A stretch of 64,000 nt of DNA. It comes from Pontixanthobacter aquaemixtae. GTDB lineage: Bacteria > Pseudomonadota > Alphaproteobacteria > Sphingomonadales > Sphingomonadaceae. The position numbers and the translations under genes are program-made. Positions within the stretch are counted from its first letter, which is position 1. Each line of letters starts with the position of its first letter. The DNA is taken from contig NZ_WTYX01000002.1 in assembly GCF_009827395.1 (NCBI RefSeq), positions 372,001 to 436,000 of the forward strand, read 5' to 3'. Shown in pieces: positions 7,931 to 16,175 of this stretch. Below the pieces are notes generated by a model. It was not told the DNA's origin, did not search any database, and worked only from the letters and a program-made list of their open reading frames with translations.

Positions 7931-9237
7931 TCAAGAGCCTCTTCCTCCACCCTACTGACCAGCAGTTTGTCGATCTTGCGCCCGTCCATATCGAGCACTT
8001 CGAAATTCCACCCCTGCTCTTCGAAGCTCTCGCCTTCGAGCGGGAGCTTCTTGATCACTGACAGAATGAATCCGGCGGCCGTCGCAAATTCACGGTCGGG
8101 GCCATATTGCAGCCCCAGCCGCTCAGCCAGATCGTCAGCCGACATGCTTCCGGAAACCAGCAGCGATCCGTCCGCCCGTTCGGTGATTGCAGGGGCATCG
8201 CCTTCATCCTGATCGCTGACAAACTGGCCGACCAATGCGGTCAGCAAGTCCACCGGCGTTACGATCCCATCGAGATGGCCATATTCGTCATGCACCATGG
8301 CCATCGCGATTTCGGCCTGTTGCAGAGTGCGCAGAGCATCCATCGCGTCGAGCTGATCGGGGACGATCTCTGCCTTCTTCATCAGCCGTTTGAGATTCAC
8401 TTTTCTGCCCGCGACCATCAGCGCCAGCACTTCGCGGACTTTGATCACTCCCAAAATCGTATCGGGCGACCCCTCGGCAACAGGCAGCAAGGAATGCGGG
8501 CTGTCATCGATCACCTGGCGGATTTCATCCTCGCTCGCGCCGATATCGATCCAGTCAATCTCGGTCCGCGGCGTCATCACTTCGCGCACAGGCCGTTCGG
8601 CGAGCCGCACCGCGCCGGACAGGATCTGGTGCTGTTCCGCCTCGATCACGCCCGAATGCGTTGCGTCGGCAAAGATCATATGTAGCTCTTCGGCGGTGAC
8701 CGAGGATTGACCGCCCGGACGCACGCCGAATAGGCGGATCAGCAATCCGGAAGAGGTGTCGAGCACCCACACCAACGGGGCCGCGATCTTCGCCAGAAAC
8801 GCCATCGGGCGCGCCATGACCAGCGAAATCGGCACCGCTGCGCGCAGCGCCAATTGCTTGGGCACCAATTCGCCCACCACCAGGCTGAAATAGGTGGTCA
8901 GCGCAATCACCAGCGCAAAACCGGCATCATCGGCATAGCCTTCCGGTATCCCCCAGAATGCCAGCCGTTCGCCAACCGGTTCCCCCAGACTGGCGCCGGA
9001 ATAGGCGCCGGCAATGATCCCGATCAGGGTAATTCCGATCTGGACGGTGGAAAGAAACTTGCCCGGATCCGCCGCCAGCGACATCGCCAGTTTGGCCGAT
9101 ACGCTGCCTTTGTCCGCGGCGCTTTGCAGCTGCGTTGTGCGCGCGGATACGATCGCCAATTCGGACATCGCGAAGATGCCGTTCAATACGATCAAACAGC
9201 CGATAATGATCAGGTCAGGCCAAGGAAAAGGTGTCAC
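7927..9237 (-). CDS. HlyC/CorC (CNNM) family transporter-like membrane protein
   Basis: Architecture as in CorB/CorC/YtfL proteins: an N-terminal DUF21 membrane domain with about four hydrophobic segments (residues 8-30, 60-80, 105-125, 135-165, with the family motif GELVPKQLALR), then paired CBS domains (about 215-340, starting VMTPRTEIDWID) and a C-terminal CorC/HlyC domain (about 350-430). The family is linked to magnesium or cobalt resistance; the old hemolysin label is not supported by function. It starts with GTG. It is convergent with the lspA row and separated from it by the inverted-repeat element. Confidence 0.9.
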   Translation of the reverse strand: MTPFPWPDLIIIGCLIVLNGIFAMSELAIVSARTTQLQSAADKGSVSAKLAMSLAADPGKFLSTVQIGITLIGIIAGAYSGASLGEPVGERLAFWGIPEGYADDAGFALVIALTTYFSLVVGELVPKQLALRAAVPISLVMARPMAFLAKIAAPLVWVLDTSSGLLIRLFGVRPGGQSSVTAEELHMIFADATHSGVIEAEQHQILSGAVRLAERPVREVMTPRTEIDWIDIGASEDEIRQVIDDSPHSLLPVAEGSPDTILGVIKVREVLALMVAGRKVNLKRLMKKAEIVPDQLDAMDALRTLQQAEIAMAMVHDEYGHLDGIVTPVDLLTALVGQFVSDQDEGDAPAITERADGSLLVSGSMSADDLAERLGLQYGPDREFATAAGFILSVIKKLPLEGESFEEQGWNFEVLDMDGRKIDKLLVSRVEEEALD

Positions 9238-9345
9238 CGGCCCGCGCTAGCACAAAAGCGGCCCTGCGCCATCCCGCGCGTGCAGGATTACGCGCCTCTT
9301 TCCGCAACACGTCAAAATGTAAAAGGTTGTGGCAGGCTGGACCCG

Positions 9346-9370
9346 GGAACTGTCTCGTTCCAAGATGGTT
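9346..9370 (+). promoter_or_regulatory. Possible EcfG-type general stress promoter of the OmpA-like lipoprotein
   Basis: GGAAC at 9346-9350, a 16-base spacer, then GGTT at 9367-9370. Alphaproteobacterial EcfG promoters are GGAAC-N16/17-CGTT, so the -35 matches and the -10 misses one base. The start codon lies 75 bases downstream. Confidence 0.4.
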
Positions 9371-9445
9371 AAGGTTGGAGAGCCGTAAATGCATGCACTC
9401 TGCTGCAATGTGGCAAGAGATGAACTTACAAGGAGGGGAAACCCC

Positions 9446-10138
9446 ATGAAGAGCCCACGGATTATCGTATCAAGCTTGGCGGCATTGTCGCTGGTCACCG
9501 TTTCAGGCTGTGTGACCGATCCCAATACCGGAGAACGCAAAGTTTCGCGCACAGCCATTGGCGGCGTTGGCGGTGCGGTGCTTGGCGGCCTGCTGGGCGG
9601 TGTGATCGGCGGCAAAACCGGGCGCATTATCGGCGCCGGTGTAGGCGGCGTGGCCGGCGGTGTTGTCGGATACAAGATGGATCAGCAGATCAAGGAACTT
9701 CGCGAACAAACTGCCGGAACAGGCGTGGATGTGACCGAAGTCGATGGCGGCAGCGCAATTTTGGTCAATCTGCCCGATGGCGTGACCTTTGACGTCAACA
9801 GCTACACAATCAAACCGGCATTCCGGACGACTTTGGACAGCGTTTCGAACAGTCTGGTGCAATATCCCGATAGTCTGATCGACGTTTACGGCCATACCGA
9901 TTCGAGCGGATCGGACGCCTACAACCAGCGCCTGTCCGAACAACGCGCCGAAGCGGTGGCCAATTACATGTCATCTCGCGGCGTCAGCTCGGCCCGTATT
10001 CGCTGGCAAGGTTTCGGCGAAACAGCGCCGATCGCAGACAATGCAACGGCGCAGGGCCGCGCGCTTAACCGCCGCGTCGAAATCAAGATCATCCCGATCA
10101 CGCAGGAAGATGTCGAAGCAGCGCAGCGCGCGCAGTAA
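9446..10138 (+). CDS. OmpA-family lipoprotein with glycine zipper
   Basis: A 230-residue outer-membrane lipoprotein. Signal peptide with lipobox VSGC (C22). Residues about 38-75 form a glycine-rich zipper (GGVGGAVLGGLLGGVIGG) and residues about 105-220 an OmpA peptidoglycan-binding domain with GHTDSSGSDAYNQRLSEQRA and NRRVEI. The same plan is seen in YiaD-type proteins; it should tether the outer membrane to peptidoglycan. ATG 9446 was chosen over an upstream in-frame start because it begins the leader and follows a strong AAGGAGGGG site at 9430-9438. Confidence 0.9.
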   Translation: MKSPRIIVSSLAALSLVTVSGCVTDPNTGERKVSRTAIGGVGGAVLGGLLGGVIGGKTGRIIGAGVGGVAGGVVGYKMDQQIKELREQTAGTGVDVTEVDGGSAILVNLPDGVTFDVNSYTIKPAFRTTLDSVSNSLVQYPDSLIDVYGHTDSSGSDAYNQRLSEQRAEAVANYMSSRGVSSARIRWQGFGETAPIADNATAQGRALNRRVEIKIIPITQEDVEAAQRAQ

Positions 10139-10160
10139 GCATCACCACTTGTGGAATTGC

Positions 10161-10194
10161 GAAAGGGGTCGGCTGCGGTCGGCCCCTTTTTCCT
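10161..10194 (+). terminator. Probable Rho-independent terminator after the OmpA-like gene
   Basis: AAAGGGG (10162-10168) can pair with CCCCTTT across the GC-rich TCGGCTGCGGTCGG segment, followed by a run of T. It lies 23 bases past the stop codon and just before the convergent cysQ end. Confidence 0.6.
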
Positions 10195-10207
10195 TGGCGG
10201 CGGAATT

Positions 10208-10990
10208 TTAAGGGGCAGCGATAGCCTGCGCCCGTTCGGCGAGGTGCGCGACAGCCGCTTCGTGGATCGCCGGCGCACTCACCATCATCCCGAAAGCACG
10301 CGGATCGCGCTTGTTATAGGCAAACGGTTTGCCGAATGCGTCGGTCACGGTTGCCCCTGCTTCGCGCGCAATAAGCGTGGCGGCACCGATGTCCCATTCG
10401 AACCCCCAGCGCAGCGTCGCAACAAGATCAGCCTCATCAGCCGCCACCATCGCCACGCGCAATGCAATCGAGTTGGGCTGATCGACCATAGACAAGATCT
10501 GGTCGACTGGTTGAAGCGATACGGCGGGTACGCGCGCGCCAACCAGTTCGGCGCGCGTAGAGGCGGCCAGCCGCTGATCGTTGCGCCACGCGCCTTTTCC
10601 GGCGACCGCGACCCATTTTTCCCCGCGCGCAGGCGCCTCCAGCAGGCCGATCAGGGGCCTTCCTTCGCTGATCAGAGCGACCGAAACGCACCAGCCCGAA
10701 CGCCCGCGCAGAAAGTCGCGGGTCCCGTCGACCGGATCGACCAGCCAGATCAGACCCTTGCCCAGCCTTTCGGGATCATCGACGGTTTCTTCGGATAGCC
10801 AGCCGGCCGATGGCAGCAGCCGCCCCAATTGCTGGCGCAGATACCCATCCACTTCGATATCGGCTTCGCAAACAGGGCTGCCGGGCTCTTTCTCCCAACT
10901 GGCGACTTCGTGCCCGTCGCCGGGCCACAGCCGCATCGCAATACGCCCCGCTTCATCGAGGATTTCTTCAAGGCGCGCGCGATCAATCAT
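10208..10990 (-). CDS. cysQ: 3'(2'),5'-bisphosphate nucleotidase CysQ
   Basis: Inositol monophosphatase-fold phosphatase that converts 3'-phosphoadenosine 5'-phosphate to AMP in sulfur metabolism. Metal-site motifs are in order: SEETVDD (about residues 66-72), [12 protein letters not shown] (about 82-93) and [10 protein letters not shown] (about 195-204). At 260 residues it has normal length. The family also contains inositol phosphatases and HisN; the EWDIGAA and WLSEE signatures favour CysQ but do not prove it. Divergent from sucC, with 112 bases between. Confidence 0.85.
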   Translation of the reverse strand: MIDRARLEEILDEAGRIAMRLWPGDGHEVASWEKEPGSPVCEADIEVDGYLRQQLGRLLPSAGWLSEETVDDPERLGKGLIWLVDPVDGTRDFLRGRSGWCVSVALISEGRPLIGLLEAPARGEKWVAVAGKGAWRNDQRLAASTRAELVGARVPAVSLQPVDQILSMVDQPNSIALRVAMVAADEADLVATLRWGFEWDIGAATLIAREAGATVTDAFGKPFAYNKRDPRAFGMMVSAPAIHEAAVAHLAERAQAIAAP

Positions 10991-11102
10991 GCGGATTTAT
11001 CGTTGCAGGGCCACGCAGCACTTTTCAAGCGCGCCTATCCATGCTTATGCCCGCAAAACACCACATCGGATTCTTACCTCTTCTACAAAAGACGGACACC
11101 TC

Positions 11103-12302
11103 ATGAACATTCACGAATATCAAGCCAAGGAACTCCTCGCGAAATATGGCATCGGCATTCCCGCCGGTCATGCGGCTCTCACGGTTGAAGAAGCCGTTGC
11201 CGGGGCGGAGAAGTTGCCCGGACCGCTTTACGTTGTGAAGGCGCAAATTCACGCCGGTGGACGCGGCAAGGGCAAGTTCAAGGAGCTTGGCCCCGATGCG
11301 AAAGGCGGCGTGCGCCTGGCCAAAAGCATCGATGACGTGAAATCAGACGCGGCCGATATGCTCGGCAACACGCTGGTGACCATCCAGACCGGAGAGGAAG
11401 GCAAGCAGGTCAACCGCCTCTACATCACCGATGGCGTCGATATCGAAAGCGAATATTACCTCGCAATGCTGGTGGACCGTGCAACCGGCCAAGTGGCGAT
11501 GGTCGCTTCGACCGAAGGCGGCATGGACATTGAAGATGTCGCGCATGAAACGCCCGAAAAGATCACCACGATCACGATCGATCCCGCACAAGGCTTCATG
11601 CCGCATCACGGCCGCGCAGTGGCCTTCGCGCTGAAGCTGAGTGGTGATCTGAACAAGCAGTGTCAGAAACTGGCGAAGCAGCTCTACACCGCTTTCATGG
11701 ATCTCGATTGCGAGATGCTCGAGATCAACCCGCTGGTCGAAACCAAGGATAGCCAACTGCTGGTGCTCGACACCAAGATGAGCTTCGACGGCAATGCGCT
11801 TTACCGGCACAAGGATGTCGAGGAAATGCGCGACGAGACCGAAGAAGACCCGGCTGAAGTCGAAGCGAGCGAATATGACCTCGCTTACATCAAGCTGGAC
11901 GGCAATATCGGCTGCATGGTCAATGGCGCGGGCTTGGCGATGGCGACGATGGACATCATCAAGCTGAACGGTGCATTCCCCGCCAACTTCCTCGATGTGG
12001 GCGGCGGTGCAACCACTGAAAAAGTGACCGCTGCGTTCAAGATCATCCTGAAAGACCCTGCGGTTGAGGGTATCCTCGTCAACATCTTTGGCGGCATCAT
12101 GAAATGCGATGTGATCGCCGATGGTATCGTGCAGGCCGCGAAAGACGTGAACCTGTCTGTGCCGCTGGTCGTCCGCCTCGAAGGCACCAATGTCGCCAAG
12201 GGCAAGGAAATCCTCGAAAATTCGGGCCTGCCGATTGTCAGCGCTGATGATCTGGGTGACGCAGCCAAGAAAATCGTCGCCGAGGTGAAACAGGCGGCAT
12301 AA
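11103..12302 (+). CDS. sucC: Succinyl-CoA synthetase (ADP-forming) beta subunit
   Basis: Beta subunit of the TCA-cycle enzyme that makes succinate and ATP/GTP from succinyl-CoA. The ATP-grasp start [17 protein letters not shown], the [12 protein letters not shown] nucleotide loop and the C-terminal [15 protein letters not shown] phosphate segment are all present; 399 residues is normal. ATG 11103 begins the conserved N-terminus; the open frame extends further upstream but that part overlaps cysQ. The partner sucD is not in the window: the next gene is unrelated and convergent. Confidence 0.96.
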   Translation: MNIHEYQAKELLAKYGIGIPAGHAALTVEEAVAGAEKLPGPLYVVKAQIHAGGRGKGKFKELGPDAKGGVRLAKSIDDVKSDAADMLGNTLVTIQTGEEGKQVNRLYITDGVDIESEYYLAMLVDRATGQVAMVASTEGGMDIEDVAHETPEKITTITIDPAQGFMPHHGRAVAFALKLSGDLNKQCQKLAKQLYTAFMDLDCEMLEINPLVETKDSQLLVLDTKMSFDGNALYRHKDVEEMRDETEEDPAEVEASEYDLAYIKLDGNIGCMVNGAGLAMATMDIIKLNGAFPANFLDVGGGATTEKVTAAFKIILKDPAVEGILVNIFGGIMKCDVIADGIVQAAKDVNLSVPLVVRLEGTNVAKGKEILENSGLPIVSADDLGDAAKKIVAEVKQAA

Positions 12303-12309
12303 TCTGAGC

Positions 12310-12344
12310 GGGGCCGGCGGCGCTGTGTCTAGCGCGTCGGCCCC
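12310..12344. terminator. Strong hairpin between convergent sucC and DUF6265-type gene
   Basis: GGGGCCGGCGGCGCT (12310-12324) pairs almost fully with AGCGCGTCGGCCCC (12331-12344) around a 6-base loop. There is no T tract, so it may stop transcription with help or protect 3' ends. The right arm contains the stop codon (12329-12331, minus strand) of the convergent gene. Confidence 0.5.
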
Positions 12345-13306
12345 GGCTCTGGCCTGACCTGCGGAGAACTATCCGCATAGGTCAGCCAATTTTCCCAGAT
12401 GTCATAAGTGCGCGCATCGGAAAGGCCGATCGAGCAGGTGAGCGACATCATCGTGCGAATTGTGCCCTCTTTCCAATCTTCCCACACCGCGCCGCATTCT
12501 GCGCTTCTGTAGGCGTTGAACGCGGCATCACTGTCGCGGATCATTTGGGCGACTTCGGGCTTGTCAGCGTGACGCTGCACAGCTGCTTCGAGATATTCTG
12601 CCTGCCGCGATTGGGCTTTCTTCAGGATATCCGCCATGCACTGGTTCATCTCCAAGGTGGTCCCGTCGCAATCGTAAGACGGGCTTGGCTGCGGCGCTCG
12701 GGTGAAGCGGAAAATCAGTTCCTGCGGAACCGGCTTGTCGCTTTTCATCCGCACCGCAGCGACCAAACCGTCATCCCCGTCGCAGCGCAAAGTGAGCGCG
12801 TTGAAATAGGCGGCGCAAGGCTCGATCGCGAGCAGGCGGAATGCGAGCATATCGTCCTTTTCTTCCCAACCGGTCAGATCGGCGTTGAAATGCTTCAGCT
12901 TCAGAACCAGCGAATCGCCCTGCTCCATCAGATACATGTGCTCGGTAAACATGATCGCGCTGGCACCGCTTTCGTCAGCGGGCGCTTCTTGCACGAAAGT
13001 GCCGACCATCGTCCCGCCCGTTGGCGGCAGCCAGCTTTCCATCGCAGGCGCGCCGCGAATGCCGTCGCCAACCCATTGGCCGGTCAACCAGTCCATCTGG
13101 TAAATCGAGGCAGGCGGCGATTCGAATCCTTCGGCCCCCACGCGTGTTTCCGGTTCTTGTGCTGCTTCGGGGCAAGGCGTGGTCGCAGACACTGTCTGGC
13201 CGTCCGGGCACTGATTCATCGCCGCTTCGATGTTCTGCCCATGGGCGCCGCCGCCCCAAACCGTCAGGCCGGCCAGCATCGCCGCCAAATATGCTGTTTT
13301 GCGCAT
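12329..13306 (-). CDS. Secreted protein with DUF6265-like and LprI-like domains
   Basis: A 325-residue exported protein. Signal peptide about residues 1-23 (cleavage near AHG-Q). After a short linker with two cysteines, residues about 70-205 look like the DUF6265 fold (MDWLTGQWVGD, WLPPTGGTMVGTF, MYLMEQGDSLVLKLKHFN). Residues about 210-310 look like the LprI/DUF1311 lysozyme-inhibitor domain (YDCDGTTLEMNQCMADILKKA, with paired cysteines and FNAYRSAECGAVW). I identify both domains by pattern only. ATG 13306 was chosen over an upstream start because it begins the leader and follows a GAGAGGGAGAG site. Confidence 0.7.
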   Translation of the reverse strand: MRKTAYLAAMLAGLTVWGGGAHGQNIEAAMNQCPDGQTVSATTPCPEAAQEPETRVGAEGFESPPASIYQMDWLTGQWVGDGIRGAPAMESWLPPTGGTMVGTFVQEAPADESGASAIMFTEHMYLMEQGDSLVLKLKHFNADLTGWEEKDDMLAFRLLAIEPCAAYFNALTLRCDGDDGLVAAVRMKSDKPVPQELIFRFTRAPQPSPSYDCDGTTLEMNQCMADILKKAQSRQAEYLEAAVQRHADKPEVAQMIRDSDAAFNAYRSAECGAVWEDWKEGTIRTMMSLTCSIGLSDARTYDIWENWLTYADSSPQVRPEPGPTR

Positions 13307-13449
13307 CGCTCTCCCTCTCTTTTGACGCATCCCGGAACGCCGGATCATGGCTTCGGGCAGGATCAATCAGCATTCTCTTCTTGACCTTACCGCCTTGCAT
13401 CGCGAGGGCATAGCGCAAAGAGTTTGCCGTAACAGGCCGCCCGACTTGC

Positions 13450-13476
13450 TTGACGTTTACGTAAACGTAGGTTAGT
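13450..13476 (+). promoter_or_regulatory. Perfect 16-bp palindrome and promoter upstream of etfBA (LiuR-type operator candidate)
   Basis: ACGTTTACGTAAACGT at 13453-13468 is a perfect palindrome. It overlaps a -35 TTGACG at 13450-13455; 17 bases later TAGTTC is a weak -10. From memory, the MerR-family regulator LiuR, which controls branched-chain amino acid degradation, binds a TTTACGTTTACGTAAA-like site of this kind between -35 and -10; ETF is the electron acceptor of that pathway. The assignment of the regulator is inference. Confidence 0.5.
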
Positions 13477-13510
13477 TCGCGGCCACCAGTTTCGAGAGAA
13501 GGAAACACGC

Positions 13511-14257
13511 ATGAAGATCCTTGTGCCCGTCAAGCGGGTGATCGATTACAATGTCAAACCGCGCGTCAAAGCCGACGGCAGCGGTGTTGATCTTGCCAAT
13601 GTCAAAATGAGCATGAACCCGTTCGACGAAATCGCTGTTGAAGAAGCGATTCGTTTGAAAGAAGCGGGCAAGGCCGAAGAAATCGTCGCGGTTTCGGTTG
13701 GTCCGGCGAAGGCGCAGGAAACACTGCGTACCGCGCTCGCCATGGGTGCGGACCGCGCTATCCTCGTCGAAACCGACGAAGAGGTCGAGCCGCTGGCCGT
13801 TGCGAAAATCCTCAAAGCCATCGCGGCGGAGGAAAATCCTGGCCTGATCATGCTCGGCAAGCAGTCGATTTCCGATGACAGCAACCAGACCGGCCAGATG
13901 CTCGCCGCGCTGATGGAGCGTCCGCAAGGCACATTCGCCAACACCGTCGACGTCGATGGTGACAGCGTGACTGTAAAGCGCGAGATTGATGGCGGCCTCG
14001 AAACCGTGAAGCTTACGCTTCCGGCAATCGTCACCACCGACCTCCGCTTGAACGAGCCGCGTTACGCCTCGCTGCCCAACATCATGAAAGCGAAGAAGAA
14101 GCCACTCGACACCAAATCGCCAGCCGATTTCGGCGTCGACATTGCGCCGCGCCTCACCACCACCAATGTCAGCGAGCCACCGGTTCGCCAGGCCGGTGAG
14201 AAGGTTGAAGATGTCGATGCGCTGGTCGCCAAGCTCAAAGCACTGGGGGTTGCATAA
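13511..14257 (+). CDS. etfB: Electron transfer flavoprotein beta subunit
   Basis: Beta subunit of the FAD/AMP-containing ETF that takes electrons from acyl-CoA dehydrogenases and passes them to ETF-ubiquinone oxidoreductase. The N-terminus [14 protein letters not shown], the central [15 protein letters not shown] and the adenine-binding region [18 protein letters not shown] are typical, as is the C-terminal [11 protein letters not shown]. At 248 residues it is full length. A Shine-Dalgarno AGAAGGAA lies at 13497-13504. Its stop shares base 14257 with the start of etfA (TAATG), so the two subunits are translationally coupled. Confidence 0.97.
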   Translation: MKILVPVKRVIDYNVKPRVKADGSGVDLANVKMSMNPFDEIAVEEAIRLKEAGKAEEIVAVSVGPAKAQETLRTALAMGADRAILVETDEEVEPLAVAKILKAIAAEENPGLIMLGKQSISDDSNQTGQMLAALMERPQGTFANTVDVDGDSVTVKREIDGGLETVKLTLPAIVTTDLRLNEPRYASLPNIMKAKKKPLDTKSPADFGVDIAPRLTTTNVSEPPVRQAGEKVEDVDALVAKLKALGVA

Positions 14258-15186
14258 TGAAAACTCTAGTCCTCGTTGAACACGATAACGCGTCGGTCAA
14301 AGACGCAACGCTCGCCACAGTCACCGCGGCTTCCAAGCTGGGTGAAGTGCATCTGCTGGTCGCCGGTTCAGGCTGCGCTGCCGTAGCCGATGAAGCCGCC
14401 AAGATCGCCGGTGTGGGCAAAGTCCACCTCGCCGATGACGCCGCTTACGAACATCAGCTGGCTGAAAACGTCGCGCCGCTCGCAGCCGGCCTGATGGCCG
14501 ATCATGACGCGTTCCTCGCGCCTGCCACCACCACCGGCAAGAACATCGCCCCGCGCGTCGCTGCGCTGCTCGATGTGATGCAGATTTCGGACATCATTTC
14601 GGTTGAAGGCGACAAGACTTTCACCCGTCCGATCTATGCCGGCAACGCGATTGCCACGGTCGAAAGCAGCGATGCCAAACTGGTCATCACCGTTCGCGGT
14701 ACAGCCTTTGACAAGGCAGCAGCCGAAGGCGGCTCGGGCACGGTCGAGGCCGTATCCGGTCCTGGCGACGCGGGTATTTCCAGCTTTGTCAGCGCCGAAA
14801 TCGCCGAGAGCGAGCGCCCCGAACTGACCAGCGCAAAGATCATCGTATCGGGTGGCCGCGCGCTGAAAGACGCCGCGACATTCGAAGAATATATCACCCC
14901 GCTGGCAGACAAGCTGGGCGCCGGCATCGGCGCCTCGCGCGCCGCCGTCGATGCGGGCTATGTTCCCAACGATTATCAAGTTGGCCAGACCGGCAAGATC
15001 GTTGCACCGGAAGTCTATATCGCAATCGGCATTTCCGGCGCGATCCAGCACCTTGCGGGCATGAAAGATTCCAAAACGATCATCGCGATCAACAAGGATG
15101 AAGATGCCCCGATTTTCCAGGTCGCCGATATCGGCTTGGTTGCGGATCTGTTTAATGCAGTGCCGGAGCTGACCGGGAAGCTGTAA
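14257..15186 (+). CDS. etfA: Electron transfer flavoprotein alpha subunit
   Basis: Alpha subunit that holds the redox FAD. The C-terminal FAD domain carries the family signature [20 protein letters not shown] (about residues 255-274), preceded by VSGGRALKD and [36 protein letters not shown] closes it. The N-terminal half (about 1-190) is the ETF alpha/beta fold. At 309 residues it is full length. It forms an operon with etfB. Confidence 0.97.
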   Translation: MKTLVLVEHDNASVKDATLATVTAASKLGEVHLLVAGSGCAAVADEAAKIAGVGKVHLADDAAYEHQLAENVAPLAAGLMADHDAFLAPATTTGKNIAPRVAALLDVMQISDIISVEGDKTFTRPIYAGNAIATVESSDAKLVITVRGTAFDKAAAEGGSGTVEAVSGPGDAGISSFVSAEIAESERPELTSAKIIVSGGRALKDAATFEEYITPLADKLGAGIGASRAAVDAGYVPNDYQVGQTGKIVAPEVYIAIGISGAIQHLAGMKDSKTIIAINKDEDAPIFQVADIGLVADLFNAVPELTGKL

Positions 15187-15232
15187 TTTTCAAGGACTTG
15201 CCGCTCGCAACCCTGCGGGATAGGCTAAGCCC

Positions 15233-16156
15233 ATGAAAATTGAAAAAATCTTCAAGGCCGGGGTCTGCTTCGCTGCAGCCTCCGGCCTTTTTGTTCCACA
15301 TGCCTTCGCCAAAGAAGAGGGCGAACCGGAACCAGTCAGACTGTCTCCGTCTTCCAAATGGCATGTGGATTTCGCCGACGACAGTTGTCGTTTGGCTCGT
15401 TTCTTTGGCGAGGGTGATCAAAGGACGTTGTTTTATATCGAGCGATACGAGCCTGGCGATGCCTTTTCCATGGTAGTGGCCGGAGAGCCCCTCAAACGCC
15501 GTAGATATCGCGATAAGATCGTTATTCGATTTGGAAAAGACACCAGCGAAGACGAGATCGCCTATACGATTGGTTCGGTTGGTGAGCAAAAGCCCGCGAT
15601 AATATTCTCGAACTTGCGCTTCGATCTCAAACCCTTGGCGGAAGGCGATGAAAGTGAGCGGTTAGACCAGCCAGACATATTCGGACAGGAAATTCCCGCA
15701 TCAACCGAGGCTGGAATCGAGTCGATAATGTTGCAGCACAAAGGTCGCGTACCGGTTATTCTGGAAACCGGTTCTCTAGGCGATCCAATGAAGGTCCTTC
15801 GCGACTGCACCGACAATATGCTGCAATATTGGGGAATCGACCTCGAAAAGCATCGCACCATAGCGCAGCTGCCGGAGCCCAGGACCAGCCCGGGACGCTG
15901 GCTAAGCTATCGAGACTATCCCTCTGATCTACTTCAAAAGGGGTATCAGGGCTATGTGCAGGTCCGCCTGTCGGTTGATGCGAACGGCAAGCCTACCGAT
16001 TGTCATATCCAGCAATCAACCCGGCCCGAAGGATTTGACGCGGCGGTCTGTAAAGGTCTGATGCGCAAGGCCCGCTTCAAGCCAGCAATTACCCAAAGCG
16101 GAGAAGCTATCTCATCCTATTGGCGAACAGCAGTGCGCTTCGCAATTCCAAGCTAA
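15233..16156 (+). CDS. Exported protein with C-terminal TonB-like domain
   Basis: A 307-residue protein with a signal peptide (about residues 1-26, ending VPHAFA) and a C-terminal TonB-type domain of about 85 residues (PSDLLQKGYQGYVQVRLSVD, CHIQQSTRPEGFDAAVCKGL, RKARFKPA). It lacks the proline-rich spacer and the uncleaved anchor of a true TonB, so it is probably not an energy transducer; such domains also occur in free periplasmic proteins. The middle region (30-200) is not recognised. Codon use appears more AT-rich than in the etf genes. Confidence 0.7.
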   Translation: MKIEKIFKAGVCFAAASGLFVPHAFAKEEGEPEPVRLSPSSKWHVDFADDSCRLARFFGEGDQRTLFYIERYEPGDAFSMVVAGEPLKRRRYRDKIVIRFGKDTSEDEIAYTIGSVGEQKPAIIFSNLRFDLKPLAEGDESERLDQPDIFGQEIPASTEAGIESIMLQHKGRVPVILETGSLGDPMKVLRDCTDNMLQYWGIDLEKHRTIAQLPEPRTSPGRWLSYRDYPSDLLQKGYQGYVQVRLSVDANGKPTDCHIQQSTRPEGFDAAVCKGLMRKARFKPAITQSGEAISSYWRTAVRFAIPS

Positions 16157-16175
16157 GGGGGCGGGTTAGCTAACG

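Noticed and set aside
10581-11102. N-terminal extension of sucC upstream of ATG 11103
   Set aside because: Extension lies over cysQ in another frame; family starts at MNIHEY.
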